From the NCBI GenBank assembly GCA_030622265.1, contig JAUXGG010000153.1, positions 1 through 5,286 of the forward strand: a DNA stretch of 5,286 nt, read 5' to 3'. Under the pieces are notes generated by a model. The model had not been told where the DNA came from and ran no database searches. It was given only the letters and a program-made list of their open reading frames with translations. A program made the position numbers and the translations under genes. The stretch comes from Candidatus Eiseniibacteriota bacterium. GTDB taxonomy: Bacteria; Arandabacterota; Arandabacteria; Arandabacterales; Arandabacteraceae. Shown here in pieces: positions 1-5,286 of this stretch; the stretch's first letter is position 1, and every line of letters begins with the position of its first letter.

Positions 1-702
1 ATTGCCCACCTCAAAACACTGCATGCAGAACAGCCCGATGGTGTAGGTGACCATGTCCGATGGAGCGATCTGGAGAGCCTGCATCTTCCTTATCGCGTTT
101 ATCTGGCATGGCGTCCCGACGACGGCGAGCTTCCGGATCCTCTTCGGCGCGCTCTCCTGGATCGACTTAACAACGGGTACATAGGTCGTATAACCCTTGC
201 CCACTTCCTCCAGACTATGAGACTCCTCAAAGTGCGAGCCCGCCGCCTCGAGAATCTCTTCCCTGGAGGTCGCCACCACTGCTTTCCTCCTGAGCGGGTC
301 GGTGGCCATGGATACGGCCGCGCCGTCAATGAAGCCCTTCTCCAGCATGTGAATCAGAAGCGATGTTACGACACCGCCGTCTGTTGCCTTGTCACGAACG
401 TCCGTGGATGCGCTCCTGGCAGAAAAGACATCCACGAAGTTCCCGATCGGAGGCCTCCAGCGGAACTCCTCGTCCACCTCGTCCCTCATGGGGCGGGTCT
501 GCGGGCAGACCATGTAACAGAGCCCGCATTCCAGGCACTTGTCCTTCTCCCCATAGGCCGGGAACCCCTTCTCGTCGATCACCAGGGCCCCTATCCTGTT
601 AGCCGAGCAAAAGGAAACGCATCCTCCGCATTTCCCGCAAATGCCCTTCTTGACCACTTCGGTTTCAAGATCCGTGAACGACCATATCCCGTCTTTTTCC
701 AT
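1..702 (-). CDS. FrhB/FdhB/FpoF-family flavoprotein with two N-terminal 4Fe-4S clusters (C-terminus off the left edge)
   Basis: Partial gene: 234 codons are visible, open to the left edge. The start is the ATG at 700-702. An in-frame TAG lies five codons upstream (715-717), so no earlier start is possible, and a weak GGGGA ribosome site (709-713) sits 6 nt away. Seen: two ferredoxin motifs, Cys22/25/28/32 and Cys56/59/62/66-Pro; a DGGVVTSLL motif (residues 108-116); GTPCQ (196-200); and GLFCMQC (223-229). These match the coenzyme F420 hydrogenase/dehydrogenase beta-subunit family (FrhB_N followed by FrhB_C). Two clusters before the flavin domain resemble FpoF/FdhB more than single-cluster FrhB. 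Members bind FAD and pass electrons between F420 (or ferredoxin in organisms lacking F420) and iron-sulfur centres. Last visible gene of the Hdr/Flx operon, 58 nt after hdrC. No signal peptide or membrane segment, so cytoplasmic. The family is clear; the electron carrier is not determinable. Confidence 0.9.
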   Translation of the reverse strand, partial: MEKDGIWSFTDLETEVVKKGICGKCGGCVSFCSANRIGALVIDEKGFPAYGEKDKCLECGLCYMVCPQTRPMRDEVDEEFRWRPPIGNFVDVFSARSASTDVRDKATDGGVVTSLLIHMLEKGFIDGAAVSMATDPLRRKAVVATSREEILEAAGSHFEESHSLEEVGKGYTTYVPVVKSIQESAPKRIRKLAVVGTPCQINAIRKMQALQIAPSDMVTYTIGLFCMQCFEVGN

Positions 703-760
703 CTCGTTTCCCCACTATCCGGCCCGGCTTCCGTTGCCTTTGAGCGCCTGTCGCCTCACC

Positions 761-1231
761 TCACCACTTGTCCTTCAATGCATCCTCTATCCTGGAGCGT
801 ATCTTGTCCGCCTTCTTCTTGCCGGGGTGCAGTTTGTTATCGATCAGCAGACATCTAATCTCCTGGACGGCCTTGTCGAGTTCTTTCGCCTCTTCCTGCC
901 TTTCCGCGGGGACATGCCCTTCCTTTATCGCCATGCCCCTCAAGACGCTTATGACATCGGTGAACTTCACGTTCTGGGGGCAGAGCGCGTGGCAGGTATA
1001 GCACCGGGAGCACATCCAGAGAATATCCGATGACAGTACTTCCTCCCGCATCCCCAGCATGGCCATCCTTATGATCTTCCTCGGATCATACTCCTCATGC
1101 ACTTCGGCCACCGGACAGGACGCCGTGCACGTCCCGCAGGTAAAGCATCGCATGAAAGCTTCCGCCCCCGGCTGGGAAGCGATCTCATTCTTGAAATTCG
1201 GATCTTTCTCGCTGAGTATGATCTTTTCCAT
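761..1231 (-). CDS. hdrC: HdrC-like 4Fe-4S dicluster protein
   Basis: A 156-residue soluble protein with two C-x2-C-x2-C-x3-C-P motifs at Cys29/32/35/39 and Cys74/77/80/84. The helical spacer between them holds an HEEYDPRKIIRMAMLG segment (residues 45-60), which is typical of heterodisulfide reductase subunit C. Family role: two [4Fe-4S] clusters carry electrons from HdrA to the catalytic HdrB subunit. There is no membrane anchor, unlike DsrM/HdrE-linked or QmoC-type relatives. The tail is basic and helical (about residues 130-156). The ATG is preceded by a strong AAAGGAG site at 7 nt spacing that overlaps the stop codon of the flavoprotein gene upstream. Unusually, no hdrB adjoins it in the window: an FrhB-like gene follows and flxA precedes. 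Confidence is high for the family and moderate for the exact partner. Confidence 0.88.
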   Translation of the reverse strand: MEKIILSEKDPNFKNEIASQPGAEAFMRCFTCGTCTASCPVAEVHEEYDPRKIIRMAMLGMREEVLSSDILWMCSRCYTCHALCPQNVKFTDVISVLRGMAIKEGHVPAERQEEAKELDKAVQEIRCLLIDNKLHPGKKKADKIRSRIEDALKDKW

Positions 1232-1238
1232 CCGGGCT

Positions 1239-1245
1239 CTCCTTT
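1239..1245 (-). promoter_or_regulatory. Strong Shine-Dalgarno site for hdrC
   Basis: AAAGGAG on the minus strand, 7 nt before the hdrC ATG. It overlaps the TAA stop of the preceding flavoprotein gene (1244-1246), so ribosomes finishing that gene terminate on the next gene's binding site. This is the best-matching ribosome site in the window and supports a bacterial-type or SD-using translation system. Confidence 0.8.
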
Positions 1246-2077
1246 AGGGCGTCTCCGGTATCTCCCCGAGTTCCTCCATCGAGAAGACCGGCCCGTCTAT
1301 GCAAATGTACTTGGATCCGATATTGCATCGTCCGCATTTCCCTATGCCGCACTTCATCCGCCTCTCCAGCGACGTGTAGACCCTCGCATCCGGGAATCTC
1401 AACTCCGCCAGCACCGGCAGGGTAAACTTGATCATTATGGGCGGCCCGCAGACAACCACCCATGCGTTCTCCGTAGAGGGCGCCAATTCCCTGACGACCG
1501 CGGGCACGAATCCGGTCATGCCCGTCCACCCTTCCACCGGTTTGTCGATGGTCAGATGGAGAGTCAGGTCATCCCGCTTCTGCCATTGGGCCAGCTCGTC
1601 CTTGTAAAGAAAGAGGTCGGGATTCCGTGCTCCATAGATCACGGTCAAGTCACCGTAGTCCTGCCGGTGCTCAAGCATGTATACTATGAGGGACCTCAAG
1701 GTGGTGAAGGCAAACCCTCCACCTATGATCACGACATTGCCGCCCTTGAATTTCTCCACGGGATACCAGTTCCCGAGCGGTCCGCGGATGCCGACGGTAT
1801 CTCCCTCCCTCAGGTAGTGGATCTCATTGGTGACCGAACCGGTCCTGTTCACCGTGAATCTTAAGAAATCGGTCTCCGTCGGGGAGGAGGCTATGCCGAA
1901 TGGCGATTCTCCCTTTCCAAGCAGGGAGAATTCACAGAACTGTCCGGGCATATAAGTGAACCTCTTCCCATCCGCCTCATCGACGAAGACGAGATCGAAG
2001 GTCCTTAAGGCCTTCTCCTTATCCTCCACCGCTATCGTCTCAACCCTCATGTTTACCGGGATATAGGTATTACTCAT
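1244..2077 (-). CDS. flxA: FlxA-like FAD/NAD(P)H-binding oxidoreductase subunit with [2Fe-2S] site
   Basis: A 277-residue ferredoxin-NADP reductase-fold protein of the PyrK/AsrB/FlxA group. An N-terminal FAD-binding beta-barrel spans about residues 7-105, with PGQF at 44-47 and the flavin-contact stretch SPFGIASSP at 58-66. An NAD(P)-binding domain follows, with the glycine-rich GGGFAFTTLRSL (119-130), GARNPDLFLY (149-158) and CGPPIMIK (210-217). A C-terminal cysteine cluster, Cys243-x4-Cys248-x2-Cys251-x7-Cys259, resembles the PyrK-type [2Fe-2S] site. Expected role: oxidise NAD(P)H (or reduce NAD(P)+) and exchange electrons with the Flx iron-sulfur subunits and HdrA. The start ATG overlaps the upstream stop as ATGA (2074-2077), with AAGGGTG (2082-2088) ahead of it. 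The assignment rests on domain layout plus the HdrA/MvhD neighbourhood. NADH versus NADPH preference cannot be read from the sequence. An anaerobic sulfite reductase B role is less likely because no siroheme subunit (AsrC) is present. Confidence 0.88.
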   Translation of the reverse strand: MSNTYIPVNMRVETIAVEDKEKALRTFDLVFVDEADGKRFTYMPGQFCEFSLLGKGESPFGIASSPTETDFLRFTVNRTGSVTNEIHYLREGDTVGIRGPLGNWYPVEKFKGGNVVIIGGGFAFTTLRSLIVYMLEHRQDYGDLTVIYGARNPDLFLYKDELAQWQKRDDLTLHLTIDKPVEGWTGMTGFVPAVVRELAPSTENAWVVVCGPPIMIKFTLPVLAELRFPDARVYTSLERRMKCGIGKCGRCNIGSKYICIDGPVFSMEELGEIPETP

Positions 2078-3165
2078 CGAGCACCCTTACCTTCAAATGA
2101 GAGAACTCTCTTGATCACTTCCCTTATGTCAACCCCGACCGGGCATACGATCACGCACCTTCCGCAGCCCGTGCAGAGCGATTCTCCGTAATTGTCCACG
2201 AAGTAGCTGTACTTGTGCATCACGCGTTGTTTGAAACGGTCCCTGGACAGAGGCCTGGGATTGTGTCCCGAAGCCTCCCGGGTGAAGATGGGAAACATGC
2301 AGGAATCCCATATCCGTATCCGTTTCCCTTTTCCACCCTTGCCTTCATCCTGGACATCGAAGCAGTGGCAGGTGGAGCAGACAAACGCGCAGGCGCCGCA
2401 ATTCACACACTTAGCGCTCATCTCTTCCCAGATATCCTCGTGGAAAATACCCTTGAGTCTCTCGTCAAGCCCATCGAGATCCGGCGGCTCGGCCATCATC
2501 GCCCGGGCCCCGGATGCCAATTCGGCGGCTTTCTTCTCATCTGCGCCGGAAGCCTTCGCTACCGACGCGCCCGCGGCCCTCTTCTCATCCTGGGCGGAGG
2601 CGCCTGCGGCATCCGTCATCTTCCCGATGAAGGCCTTGCCCTTGTCGCTAACGGGCTGCATGAGAAAGACGTCGCCTGCATCGATGACGAAAATGTCGGA
2701 GGCATCTTCGCTGTGCGGACCGCCGCCCAACCAGTTGCAGAAACAACTCGAGCGCGGCTCATTGCATGCGAGACCGAAGATGAGCGAGTTATCGTACTTC
2801 CGTTTCCAGTAGGGATCCTCGAACATCTCATTGTCCGGCATCTGTCTGGCGGTTCCGAAGACCTTGTCCAGCATCGCGAGGCTCTTAACGTCGCAGCCCC
2901 TCAAGCCCCAGACGGCTATCGGCTTGCCGGCCTTCTCCGTCTCCCGGATTCCATCCTCGTCGTACTCGAAGAGCACCTCCGAGTGGGGAAAGAATATCTC
3001 TTTCGGAGACCTGTCGGTAAGGAGGCGACCCTCGTCGATCTCCCCGGCCGAGGCGACCACCTTGAAGGATGATTTCCCGCCTGTGGTCACAGCGGCATAA
3101 ACGATGTAATCCTCCGCCAGCGAGCGGATGAAATCATCGAATTTTCCCTTTTCAAGCCTGACCAT
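2074..3165 (-). CDS. flxB: FlxB/AsrA-like 4Fe-4S dicluster subunit
   Basis: A 363-residue iron-sulfur protein. Domains: an N-terminal FrhB/AsrA-like region with GLRGCDVKSL (residues 87-96) and a cysteine-rich Cys134...Cys141-x-Cys143 stretch ending GGGP (147-150); an Ala/Lys-rich linker (185-222) containing an imperfect 16-residue duplication; then two ferredoxin clusters, Cys253/256/259/263 followed by Cys266 and Cys268, and Cys331/334/337/341-Pro. This layout matches the family that includes anaerobic sulfite reductase subunit A, hydrogenase beta subunits and FlxB. Expected role: electron wire between the FAD/NAD(P)H subunit encoded next and the HdrA/FlxD core. The ATG at 3163-3165 is chosen because homologous-looking sequence begins there. 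The frame stays open 63 codons further upstream, but that stretch lies inside the preceding gene and reads as Arg/Gly-rich shadow. It starts 5 nt after the upstream stop. The letters B and C are assigned by gene order and could be swapped relative to published usage. Confidence 0.87.
   Translation of the reverse strand: MVRLEKGKFDDFIRSLAEDYIVYAAVTTGGKSSFKVVASAGEIDEGRLLTDRSPKEIFFPHSEVLFEYDEDGIRETEKAGKPIAVWGLRGCDVKSLAMLDKVFGTARQMPDNEMFEDPYWKRKYDNSLIFGLACNEPRSSCFCNWLGGGPHSEDASDIFVIDAGDVFLMQPVSDKGKAFIGKMTDAAGASAQDEKRAAGASVAKASGADEKKAAELASGARAMMAEPPDLDGLDERLKGIFHEDIWEEMSAKCVNCGACAFVCSTCHCFDVQDEGKGGKGKRIRIWDSCMFPIFTREASGHNPRPLSRDRFKQRVMHKYSYFVDNYGESLCTGCGRCVIVCPVGVDIREVIKRVLSFEGKGAR
2500..2613 (-). 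repeat. Imperfect 48-bp tandem duplication in an Ala/Lys-rich linker of the FlxB-like protein
   Basis: Residues 185-222 of the FlxB-like protein are almost entirely Ala, Gly, Ser, Lys, Asp and Glu. ASAQDEKRAA (189-198) recurs 16 residues later as ASGADEKKAA (205-214). At the DNA level, 2525-2553 and 2573-2601 align with about three quarters identity at an exact 48-nt offset, sharing a TCTTCTCAT core on the plus strand. The duplication is in frame and predicts a flexible or helical interdomain linker between the flavin-type N-terminal domain and the ferredoxin clusters. Confidence 0.7.
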
Positions 3166-3170
3166 TCTCC

Positions 3171-4136
3171 CTACCCCATTATGAAATTCTGTTTTTCGTC
3201 TTCCCTGAAATCGGCCATGGCAGGTTTCTCTCCCGAATCTATCCCCGTGACATAGCCGAACCGTTCCTCGACTTCCCTGGCGGCCTTCCGGTTGAGAAGA
3301 AGCAGGTCGAGTCCCATGGGACAGGCCCTTTCGCATGCCCCGCACTCGACGCACCTTCCCGCGACGTGCAGGTTCCGGATGATGTGGAATATCATCGTGT
3401 CCGTTATCTCAGGGGTCTTTCCTATCCACTGCGGATCGTTCTGATCCACGAAACACTCATTGCAATAACAGGACGGGCACACATTCCTGCAGGCATAACA
3501 CCGGATGCACTTGGAGTATATCTCCTCCATCCGCTTCCAGCGCTCTTCAGAGCTGAGTTTTTCGAATTCGTCAATCGCGGCATTCTGTTCTTTATTGGGT
3601 TTCCCGTCCCGGGCTTCCCCGATGAAGATATCGTACTCTTTCGCGTCCGGATATATGCAGGCAAGGCAGGAGGCGCTGAGCACATCCTTCGCGTCGAAGG
3701 TGAGATCGAGATCTTTCCCCCTGACTGTTATCTTGCCGTCCTGCTCCGAGTACTCGAGCACTTCGCGCCCGCCTGCGAGTTCCTCGACCTTGTCTGAGTC
3801 CAGGACACCCCGGCACGGAACGCCTATGATGACTATATTGTCACGCTTGACCTGTTTCTCGGCCACATAGAGGGAAAGCGACCGCGCGTCGCAGCCCTTC
3901 ACCACCACGCCGACCTTCTTGCCGGCTTTGACCAGCCGCCTGGCGTCTTTGGTGGAATAGACCGCCGGGTTGTTGCCGCAAGTCGAATCGAAAACCAGCC
4001 GGTCGGCTTCCTCGGGTGAATCGATGAAGACCGGAGTCGAGGAAAGCGGCTGAGAGCCTTTCTCCCACCCGATCACGAGCTCGACATCACCACCCGCCAG
4101 CAGCTTCTTCACCTTCTCCCGCAATTCCTCAATCAC
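3171..4136 (-). CDS. flxC: FlxC-like 4Fe-4S dicluster subunit (GTG start)
   Basis: A 321-residue iron-sulfur protein. The N-terminal half resembles the FrhB-like fold: STCGNNPAVYS (51-61), VKGCDARSLSLY (79-90), GVPCRG (105-110) and SASCLACIYPDA (155-166). The C-terminal half has a crowded first cluster, Cys210/213/216/220 followed by Cys223, Cys225 and Cys228, and a second cluster, Cys262/265/268/272-Pro. It is a distant paralogue of the next gene product: KGCDARSL versus RGCDVKSL, and the same extra Cys-x-Cys after cluster 1. Expected role: iron-sulfur relay between the MvhD/FlxD subunit and the FAD/NAD(P)H module; cytoplasmic. The start is GTG at 4134-4136, overlapping the upstream TGA as GTGA, with AAGGGAG at 7 nt. 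The next in-frame methionine is about 200 codons downstream, so GTG is secure. The function of the individual subunit is inferred from context; the family match is good. Confidence 0.86.
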   Translation of the reverse strand: MIEELREKVKKLLAGGDVELVIGWEKGSQPLSSTPVFIDSPEEADRLVFDSTCGNNPAVYSTKDARRLVKAGKKVGVVVKGCDARSLSLYVAEKQVKRDNIVIIGVPCRGVLDSDKVEELAGGREVLEYSEQDGKITVRGKDLDLTFDAKDVLSASCLACIYPDAKEYDIFIGEARDGKPNKEQNAAIDEFEKLSSEERWKRMEEIYSKCIRCYACRNVCPSCYCNECFVDQNDPQWIGKTPEITDTMIFHIIRNLHVAGRCVECGACERACPMGLDLLLLNRKAAREVEERFGYVTGIDSGEKPAMADFREDEKQNFIMG

Positions 4137-4558
4137 TTCTGCACTCCCTTAACCAGTCGTTTGGCCGGACCTATCTTCTTCACATCGTTTGTCACCTTGG
4201 TCATCACCTCGGCGAACCGCTCCCCTTCTCCCGCGGAGATCCATGAGAACTGCACTCTTTCCGGCTCGATGCCGATGAATTCCAGCAGGGGCTTCAAGAT
4301 CGCGAATCTCCTGCGGGCGACATAATTTCCCGAAAGATAATGGCAATCGCCCGGATGGCATCCTGAGACCAGCACGCCGTCGAACCCGCTCTGAAGGCTC
4401 TTCATTATGAATAAGGGATCGACCCTGCCGGAGCAGGGTATGCGCACAACGCGTATATTGGGCGGATACTGAATCCTGGACACTCCGGCCAAGTCGGCGC
4501 CGGCATACGAACACCAGTTACACAGAATGGCCAGGATCTTGGGTTGCCAGTCCTTCAT
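4133..4558 (-). CDS. flxD: MvhD/FlxD-family hydrogenase/Hdr iron-sulfur subunit ([2Fe-2S])
   Basis: A 141-residue protein with the full conserved MvhD pattern: LCNWCSYAGAD (residues 12-22), RIPCSGRVDP (39-48) and SGCHPGDCHY (65-74), giving five conserved cysteines at 13, 16, 42, 67 and 72. Length is normal for the family (about 130-150). Family role: MvhD carries a [2Fe-2S] cluster and links the electron-input module (hydrogenase, formate dehydrogenase, or FlxABC) to HdrA. Here no hydrogenase large subunit is present and the FAD/NAD(P)H-type genes follow, so it is called FlxD; mvhD is the more general name. The ATG at 4556-4558 follows the hdrA TAG directly with no intervening base; a modest GGGGGT site (4568-4573) lies inside the hdrA end. 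In some organisms MvhD is fused to HdrA; here it is separate. Confidence 0.93.
   Translation of the reverse strand: MKDWQPKILAILCNWCSYAGADLAGVSRIQYPPNIRVVRIPCSGRVDPLFIMKSLQSGFDGVLVSGCHPGDCHYLSGNYVARRRFAILKPLLEFIGIEPERVQFSWISAGEGERFAEVMTKVTNDVKKIGPAKRLVKGVQK
4144..4150 (-). promoter_or_regulatory. Shine-Dalgarno site that fixes the GTG start of the FlxC-like gene
   Basis: AAGGGAG on the minus strand, 7 nt before the GTG at 4134-4136. It lies inside the last codons of the MvhD/FlxD gene. Because no nearby ATG exists in the frame, this site decides the start and supports translational coupling through the GTGA overlap. Confidence 0.7.
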
Positions 4559-5286
4559 CTAGTCTGCACCCCCGTCAGTAATCACCATCTCCAGAGAATC
4601 GAAGGCGGAGAACAACTGTTCATTGCTGAATCCCAAAAGGTCGAGCGCCCCGCACCGGCATGAAGCGACGCATGCCCCACAGCCCTTGCAGAGAGCCTCG
4701 TTAACCACGGCCACTTCTTTCTCGGGGTCGACCTCGATCGCGGCATATGCGCATATCGACTCGCAGTATGCGCATCCCGAACACCTGTCTTCCCTGACCC
4801 TGGCTATGGTACCTTCCGCAAGAATCGCTTTCTTGTTGAGGAAGGTCAGCGCCCGGCTTGCCGCCGCCTTCGCCTGGGCGAGCGACTCATCCATATCCTT
4901 GGGGCTGTGTGCCAGCCCGCAGACGAAGATGCCGTCGGTTGCAAAGTCCACCGGCCGAAGCTTCACGTGAGCTTCCAGGAACATCCCGTCGGAATTAAGC
5001 GGAACCTTGAGCATCTTGGCCAACCGGACATTGCCCTCAGGCGGGTCGATCGCAACGGAGAGAACAAGCAGATCGGCTGTGATCTCGACCTCCTTCTCCA
5101 AGATCGGATCGAAGGCCGTTACCTTGAGCCGGCTGTCCGGATTGGTTCCATCGACCATGTTGACTACGGGTTTGGTCTCGGGCGTATATCTCAGGAAAAC
5201 CGCCCCGGTGTCACGCAGCTCCGTATAGTACTTCTCGCGGAAACCGTATGTCCTTATGTCACGATAGGCGAAGTAGACATCTGCCC
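4559..5286 (-). CDS. hdrA: HdrA, C-terminal part (N-terminus off the right edge)
   Basis: The last 241 residues of heterodisulfide reductase subunit A, the FAD-containing core of Hdr-type flavin-based bifurcating complexes. The frame is open to the right edge (first full codon 5282-5284). The ATG at 5156-5158 is internal, because the 42 residues before it already match HdrA, including YRDIRTYG (fragment residues 7-14) and LRYTPETKP (31-39). Further hallmarks: DGIFVCGLAHSPKDMDES (117-134), the end of the FAD domain; two C-terminal [4Fe-4S] motifs, Cys168/171/174/178 and Cys199/202/205/209; and a GFSNEQLFSAF tail (218-228). Odd: the residue after the fourth cysteine is Ala and Arg, not the usual Pro, and an extra Cys211 follows the second motif. 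Full HdrA is usually 650 or more residues, so the N-terminal cluster, the flavin GxGxxG motif and any fusion domains lie outside. It stops with TAG abutting the flxD ATG. Confidence 0.95.
   Translation of the reverse strand, partial: ADVYFAYRDIRTYGFREKYYTELRDTGAVFLRYTPETKPVVNMVDGTNPDSRLKVTAFDPILEKEVEITADLLVLSVAIDPPEGNVRLAKMLKVPLNSDGMFLEAHVKLRPVDFATDGIFVCGLAHSPKDMDESLAQAKAAASRALTFLNKKAILAEGTIARVREDRCSGCAYCESICAYAAIEVDPEKEVAVVNEALCKGCGACVASCRCGALDLLGFSNEQLFSAFDSLEMVITDGGAD

Noticed and set aside
703..760. Possible terminator or riboregulator between hdrC and the FrhB-like gene
   Set aside because: No convincing stem-loop with a T-rich tail on the minus strand could be drawn; only short GC-rich self-complementary bits such as CCGG are present.
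2215..3072. A 285-codon open frame on the plus strand, with similar long ones at 1097-1864 and 217-858
   Set aside because: They are antisense to strongly recognisable iron-sulfur and flavin genes. Their products are low-quality in composition and show no domain. They arise from GC-rich third positions.
1244..3165. Anaerobic sulfite reductase (asrAB) operon
   Set aside because: The FlxB- and FlxA-like proteins resemble AsrA and AsrB, but no siroheme-binding AsrC is present and the neighbours are HdrA, MvhD and HdrC. The Flx reading fits better.
3166..3354. N-terminal extension of the FlxB-like gene by 63 codons
   Set aside because: It lies inside the FlxC-like coding region, the peptide is Arg/Gly-rich shadow, and recognisable family sequence begins at the ATG at 3163-3165.
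4133..4558. Subunit of an Mvh [NiFe] hydrogenase
   Set aside because: MvhD alone does not indicate a hydrogenase. No MvhA/MvhG-like subunits with Ni-binding CxxC motifs occur in the window, and the following genes are Flx-type.
4559..5158. A separate 199-residue protein starting at the ATG at 5156-5158
   Set aside because: The frame stays open to the window edge and the upstream residues match HdrA, so this ATG is internal to hdrA.

Overview
All genes in this window are on the minus strand and read right to left. They form one tightly packed operon that continues past both edges. It encodes a soluble, iron-sulfur- and flavin-rich electron-transfer machine of the heterodisulfide reductase (Hdr) / Flx type. 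No tRNA, rRNA, mobile element, CRISPR array, promoter or terminator is visible.

Order in the direction of transcription: C-terminal part of HdrA (4559-5286, N-terminus off the right edge); an MvhD/FlxD-type [2Fe-2S] subunit (4133-4558); two related 4Fe-4S dicluster subunits, FlxC-like (3171-4136, GTG start) and FlxB-like (2074-3165, with an Ala-rich internal duplication); a PyrK/AsrB-like FAD/NAD(P)H subunit, FlxA-like (1244-2077); a stand-alone HdrC-like ferredoxin subunit (761-1231); and the N-terminal 234 residues of an FrhB/FdhB/FpoF-type flavoprotein (1-702, running off the left edge). Neighbouring genes overlap by 4 nt or are 0-12 nt apart, which suggests translational coupling. The one larger gap is 58 nt, before the FrhB-like gene.

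Proposed working model (inference): FlxA takes electrons from NAD(P)H. FlxB, FlxC and FlxD relay them to the bifurcating FAD of HdrA. HdrA then splits them between a low-potential acceptor (ferredoxin) and a second branch through HdrC. In known Hdr complexes HdrC hands electrons to HdrB, the thiol/disulfide-reducing subunit. No HdrB is seen here, and the gene after hdrC is instead an FrhB-like flavoprotein of a family that uses coenzyme F420 or ferredoxin. The operon may therefore join two flavin entry/exit modules to one HdrA core. HdrB could still lie just outside the window.

The organism is a strict anaerobe: about ten ferredoxin-type clusters are encoded in 5.3 kb. The DNA is moderately GC-rich, AGG is the dominant arginine codon in the stretch I checked, ATA is common for isoleucine, and Shine-Dalgarno sites are good. 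This fits a syntrophic or sulfate-reducing Desulfobacterota-like bacterium or another anaerobic bacterial lineage. An archaeon cannot be excluded from the sequence alone.
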